Source of the DNA: an uncultured Flavobacteriales bacterium
GTDB taxonomy: Bacteria > Bacteroidota > Bacteroidia > Flavobacteriales > Crocinitomicaceae
Assembly (NCBI GenBank): GCA_946482515.1
Contig: CAMLRS010000031.1
Location: forward strand, 1 to 23,641
DNA length: 23,641 nt
Direction of reading: 5' to 3'
Part shown: positions 22,817-23,641 of the stretch, piece by piece
Layout of the letters: each line of letters opens with the position of its first letter
Numbering within the stretch: the first letter of the stretch is position 1
Program-made: the position numbers and the translations under genes
The notes under the pieces: model-generated
Seen by the model: only the letters and a program-made list of their open reading frames with translations
Database searches by the model: none
Told to the model about the DNA's origin: nothing

Positions 22817-23318
22817 GCGACCACGAGATTTCTGCTATAAAATTCCAGGAAAACCAGAAAACATAGCGGTTACGAACTGTGGACCAGCTTTGCTCAAAAC
22901 AGGGTCCGAAGCCTGCCGAAAAGCGAAACTGGCTGGTTTGTCCCGTTCCGGCAAACAGGCCGAGGAAAGCTTCTTCATAAAATACCCAGCCGTTGCTTCC
23001 CGAACGGTTGAAATGCAGCATTGAAATGCTTGGTCGGGCAAAAACACCGGCGTGTATCCACCGACGATTCACAAAAGCAAAACCCGGTTGATAAGCCAGC
23101 TGCGGATACATACGCGTCTGAAAAAAAGTCCGCCTCACGCCCACTTGTGCAATGAATCGGTGTTCCAACCGGTTTCGGGACAATGAAAAGTGACCACCTG
23201 CAAACAGATCATCCGGATGCATGGAAAACTGTGCGCCGGCTCTGCGTACCAGGCTATCCTGAGCTGTTACGGATGTAAAGATGAGCAGAAAAAAGACCGG
23301 AAGCAGAAGGACTTTCAT
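22806..23318 (-). CDS. small secreted, probable outer-membrane beta-barrel protein
   Basis: The 170-residue protein has a signal peptide (MKVLLLPVFFLLIFTSVTAQ) and then alternating short amphipathic strands rich in Phe, Tyr, Trp, Arg and Gly ('HRFIAQVGVRRTFFQTR', 'PGFAFVNRRWIHAGVFARPS', 'YVFWFSWNFIAEISW'), as in small 8-stranded barrels of Bacteroidota. I cannot name the family. It overlaps the GDPD-like lipoprotein gene by 11 bp, so the two are co-transcribed and likely both envelope proteins. A TATTTTTA box (-7-like) lies five bases before the ATG (23323-23330). Confidence 0.72.
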   Translation of the reverse strand: MKVLLLPVFFLLIFTSVTAQDSLVRRAGAQFSMHPDDLFAGGHFSLSRNRLEHRFIAQVGVRRTFFQTRMYPQLAYQPGFAFVNRRWIHAGVFARPSISMLHFNRSGSNGWVFYEEAFLGLFAGTGQTSQFRFSAGFGPCFEQSWSTVRNRYVFWFSWNFIAEISWSHAL

Positions 23319-23419
23319 GCCTTAAAAATACTTCAGGAAAGGAAGCCGTGCAAACTTGACTATACATTGCTATGAACATGACGTGCTGCATGTACTTTCT
23401 TCCCCACGAACTAGCGAAT

Positions 23420-23440
23420 ATTGTCAGCTTTCCTGACAAT
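23420..23440. promoter_or_regulatory. 8-bp perfect inverted repeat
   Basis: ATTGTCAG (23420-23427) and CTGACAAT (23433-23440) form a perfect 8-bp stem around CTTTC. It lies 29 bp downstream of the microprotein stop codon on the minus strand and about 100 bp upstream of the barrel-protein gene. It could be an operator for that operon or a weak terminator of the microprotein gene; no T-run follows on either strand. Confidence 0.45.
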
Positions 23441-23469
23441 TTAAGAATACAGAGAAGGGGAATTGAGCT

Positions 23470-23556
23470 TTAAAGCTTCGGGCATTTCTTACAATGATGC
23501 CCTTTTTTCTTGTATTTCTTGCAGCATTCCTTCTTTTTTTCGCAGGAACAGTTCAT
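23470..23556 (-). CDS. 28-residue Cys/Lys-rich microprotein
   Basis: On the minus strand an ATG at 23556 opens a 28-codon frame ending TAA at 23470. It begins MNCSCEKKKECC, continues with a KKYKKKG stretch and ends HHCKKCPKL. It has six Cys (positions 3, 5, 11, 12, 22, 25) as CxC, CC and CxxC, two His (20, 21) and about twelve Lys. Cys and basic residues at this density are very unlikely by chance and suggest metal binding or nucleic-acid contact, as in metallothionein-like or zinc-ribbon microproteins. The frame is open further upstream without an obvious better start. I cannot place it in a named family from memory. It points in the same direction as the barrel-protein operon, about 150 bp upstream of that operon's first gene. 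Confidence 0.6.
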   Translation of the reverse strand: MNCSCEKKKECCKKYKKKGHHCKKCPKL

Positions 23557-23613
23557 ACAAGAGAAAAAAACGGCCGGGAGTTGCGTGCCTCCCCTCAAGG
23601 GGGCGAGCCCGGA

Positions 23614-23634
23614 CGTGGAAGCAAAGCTTCCACG
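23614..23634. repeat. GC-rich 9-bp perfect hairpin at the window end
   Basis: CGTGGAAGC (23614-23622) pairs with GCTTCCACG (23626-23634) around AAA. CCGG (23609-23612) and CTGG (23636-23639) add four more pairs (one G-U) beyond a mismatch. CCCCTCAAGGGG at 23591-23602 just before it is a second small palindrome-like motif, similar in style to the element at 18870-18946. It probably belongs to a dispersed hairpin repeat that continues past the window. Confidence 0.55.
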
Positions 23635-23641
23635 CCTGGCG

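Larger units (their letters stand above)
23319..23641. other. window-end region with a microprotein gene and hairpins
   Basis: The 323 bp after the barrel-like gene carry the 8-bp hairpin at 23420-23440, the Cys-rich microprotein gene (23470-23556, minus), and a GC-rich hairpin at the very end (23614-23634). The remainder shows no other gene I can support. Confidence 0.6.

Noticed and set aside
23480..23508. GGGCAT...ATGCCC followed by six T on the plus strand, looking like a rho-independent terminator
   Set aside because: No plus-strand gene lies upstream, and the same bases are explained by the GHH, Cys and Lys codons of the microprotein gene on the minus strand. It could still be a chance hairpin.

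Overview
The window reads as a compact chromosomal segment from a member of the Bacteroidota, most likely Flavobacteriales. The support is: a C-terminal type IX secretion (T9SS) sorting domain, a GldM-like C-terminal region, a TonB-dependent receptor followed by a DUF4249 lipoprotein, and promoter-like TAnnTTTG boxes just ahead of several genes. A Fluviicola/Crocinitomicaceae-like source is a guess from overall flavour only. Nearly all content is housekeeping or envelope genes. I see no phage, integrase, transposase, CRISPR array, rRNA or tRNA.

Layout. (1) 2-1697, plus: the tail of a secreted Spy/CpxP-like protein overlapping a class III aminotransferase. (2) 1694-2785, minus: a secreted protein that appears to fuse a degenerate OmpA-like fold to GldM C-terminal domains. 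(3) 2917-3345, plus: a DoxX-like membrane protein, followed by a palindrome-rich intergenic segment. (4) 7903-3580, minus: a tightly overlapping pheT-bioD-bioA operon. (5) 8099-11450, plus: TonB-dependent receptor plus DUF4249 lipoprotein, an outer-membrane uptake pair. (6) 11478-13213, plus: an O-acyltransferase and an OlsB-like GNAT N-acyltransferase overlapping by ATGA, best read as a glycine-lipid (glsA/glsB-type) pair. (7) 13307-15057, plus: a small unknown protein, an Fpg/Nei-type DNA glycosylase with an altered zinc finger, and an AlkB-type demethylase. (8) 15058-15968: an octamer tandem repeat and two small unknown genes, one very acidic. (9) 18801-15969, minus: pyrR-pyrB, then an anti-sigma-factor-antagonist-like STAS protein and ribonuclease Z. 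(10) 18802-19223: a 422-bp gap with an operator-like palindrome, hairpin repeats and a promoter. (11) 19224-21617, plus: an alpha/beta hydrolase and a T9SS cargo protein. (12) 23318-21678, minus: a three-gene operon (barrel-like secreted protein, GDPD-like lipoprotein, SUI1/YciH) closed by a hairpin terminator. (13) 23470-23556, minus: a 28-residue, six-cysteine microprotein gene, followed by a hairpin-bearing window end.

The most notable points are the glycine-lipid pair, the Cys-rich microprotein, the pyrR promoter (18-bp perfect palindrome, almost no 5' leader, so no room for classical PyrR attenuation), the OmpA/GldM-like fusion, and the glycosylase zinc finger with Asp in place of the fourth Cys. 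None is proven as a new system from sequence alone.
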